Source: Heterorhizobium halophytocola (lineage in GTDB: Bacteria > Pseudomonadota > Alphaproteobacteria > Rhizobiales > Rhizobiaceae). From it: a DNA stretch of 64,000 nucleotides. Position 1 is the first letter of the stretch. Each line of letters opens with the position of its first letter. The position numbers and the translations under genes are program-made. The stretch is taken from contig NZ_JAGGJU010000004.1 of the NCBI RefSeq assembly GCF_017873095.1, positions 62,001 to 126,000 on the forward strand, in the 5' to 3' direction. The notes under the pieces were generated by a model that saw only the letters and a list, made by a program, of their open reading frames with translations, searched no databases and was not told the DNA's origin. Shown in pieces: positions 63,061 to 64,000 of the stretch.

Positions 63061-63393
63061 ATGCCGGGGGCTGAAATCGCCGTGTGGAACACTGCGTCGC
63101 CCGGAACGCCTGATTAGCAAAGCTTCCGTTCTGCGGCAATCACTGGAATGACTTTTTTCCACCATCTTGCGGCGGCCGCCTTGCGCCAGGCGCGCAGAAG
63201 CGGTTCTGCGGCGACCGGGCCTGCATATGCTGTGGCGGTTGCAGCTGAAAGTCGCGCTTTCGCAGCGCGCCGCGCGAAACCGGTGGCGCCCACAAGTTCC
63301 ATGCGACGAAGACATAAAAATCCGGGAACCTTCCCCTCGGCTCGTCGGTTGTAGGGTCACATTCTAAGACAAACCGAAAGAAGGAGTTACCAC
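63061..63393. other. Intergenic region, no gene seen
   Basis: About 330 bp. Arg/Ala-rich frames (for example 63148-63354) are shadows of GC-rich sequence. It should hold the tRNA-Gln promoter and the promoter of the PfpI-like gene. Confidence 0.45.
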
Positions 63394-63954
63394 ATGGTTG
63401 CTATCACATCCGCACGGGTACTCATTCTGGCCACTGACGGGTATGAACGCTCGGAGCTGCGTGTACCCTATGACAAGCTGCGCCAGCAGGGTGCCAAGGT
63501 GAAGATCGCCTCGCTTGCGACCGATCCGATCAAGAGCTGGGACAAGACAGACTGGGGCGACACGATCGATGTCGACCTGACGGTCGAGCAGGTTTCGATC
63601 GACGATTTCGATTGCCTCGTCATTCCCGGCGGCCAGATCAACCCGGATCTGTTGCGCAAGGAAGACACCGCCGTCGATCTGGTCAAGCAGTTCGTCTCTT
63701 CCGGCAAGGTCGTTGCCGCGATCTGCCACGGTCCGTGGCTGCTGGTCGAGGCCAATGCCCTCAAGGGACGTGATGCCACGTCGTTCAGCTCGATCCGTAC
63801 CGACCTGATCAATGCCGGCGCCAACTGGCAGGACAAGGAAGTCGTGACAGACGAGGGGATCATCACCTCGCGTTCGCCTGACGATCTGGATGCCTTCGTG
63901 GCCAAGATCGTCGAGGAAATCGGCGAAGGACGCCATCAGCGTCACGCCGCTTGA
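63394..63954 (+). CDS. PfpI/DJ-1 superfamily protein (type 1 glutamine amidotransferase-like)
   Basis: A 186-aa protein of the DJ-1/PfpI family. The nucleophile elbow is VVAAICHGPWLLVEANALKG (Cys in C-H-G), and the conserved Glu is in DGYERSELRVPYDKLRQQGA. IVTSRSPDDLDAFVAKIVEE-like sequence at the end (here IITSRSPDDLDAFVAKIVEE) is characteristic. Members act as deglycase-like or protein-repair enzymes, or stress proteases. AAGGAG lies 7 nt before the ATG. It is the last gene in the window. Confidence 0.9.
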   Translation: MVAITSARVLILATDGYERSELRVPYDKLRQQGAKVKIASLATDPIKSWDKTDWGDTIDVDLTVEQVSIDDFDCLVIPGGQINPDLLRKEDTAVDLVKQFVSSGKVVAAICHGPWLLVEANALKGRDATSFSSIRTDLINAGANWQDKEVVTDEGIITSRSPDDLDAFVAKIVEEIGEGRHQRHAA

Positions 63955-64000
63955 AGCCGCGAAGCTCATAATCCGGTTCAAGAGATCTGCCTAGCCCGGC

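Overview
This 64 kb window is chromosomal DNA of an alphaproteobacterium, most likely a member of the Rhizobiaceae. GC is high, and codons strongly prefer G or C in third position. The gene content points the same way: betI-betC-betB-betA choline-O-sulfate genes, a Rhizobium etli type II (ReAV-like) asparaginase, an lpiA-acvB pair, a TIGR03808-type Tat protein, a rhizobial-style flagellin, and GC-rich palindromic mosaic repeats resembling the RIME elements of rhizobia. No rRNA, insertion sequence, prophage or CRISPR array was seen. Two tRNAs are present: Pro-CGG and Gln-TTG.

Layout. 1-5.4 kb: tail of an unknown gene, a membrane PQQ glucose-type dehydrogenase (gcd), a small DUF2267-like protein with a 16-bp perfect palindrome upstream, and a HerA-like ATPase. 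5.5-9.0 kb: a compact, visibly AT-richer transcription unit with a 40-aa secreted micro-peptide, a 658-aa polytopic membrane protein and a 441-aa divergent solute-binding protein; I know no described system like it. 9.1-22.8 kb: stress and drug-response genes in regulator/target pairs (PACE efflux, flavin reductase, VOC protein, DUF899/MarR, an ABC exporter, ohr/ohrR, two L,D-transpeptidases, an MFS pump/MarR, and TetR with a TetX-like flavoprotein), several with visible operators. 22.8-36.7 kb: hypothetical and signalling genes (two c-di-GMP enzymes, GST, KTSC, VOC, a frameshifted P-loop kinase, asparaginase, DUF3750, a GT41 TPR glycosyltransferase, a quinone oxidoreductase), with a promoter-equipped micro-ORF at about 31.0 kb and a repeat cluster at 33.3-33.7 kb.

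36.8-42.5 kb: betICBA, which converts choline-O-sulfate to choline, betaine aldehyde and glycine betaine under a BetI repressor, with mosaic repeats between betI/betC and betB/betA. 42.6-47.5 kb: a ParE/RelE-type toxin-antitoxin pair, a ClC chloride transporter and lpiA-acvB (lysyl-phosphatidylglycerol synthesis and turnover). The LpiA here is only 434 aa and lacks the flippase half. 47.7-55.8 kb: sulfur assimilation. A sulfate ABC transporter (sbp-cysT-cysW-cysA) and an Rrf2 regulator face cysH-cysD-cysN. The Fe-S type CysH and the unfused CysN suggest direct reduction of APS. 55.9-64 kb: a LacI regulator, glycogen debranching enzyme, stand-alone receiver, DUF892 ferritin-like and BON proteins, tRNA-Pro, a lipoprotein, an orphan flagellin, tRNA-Gln and a PfpI/DJ-1 protein.

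Starts were chosen from Shine-Dalgarno spacing and family alignment from memory. No database search was run.
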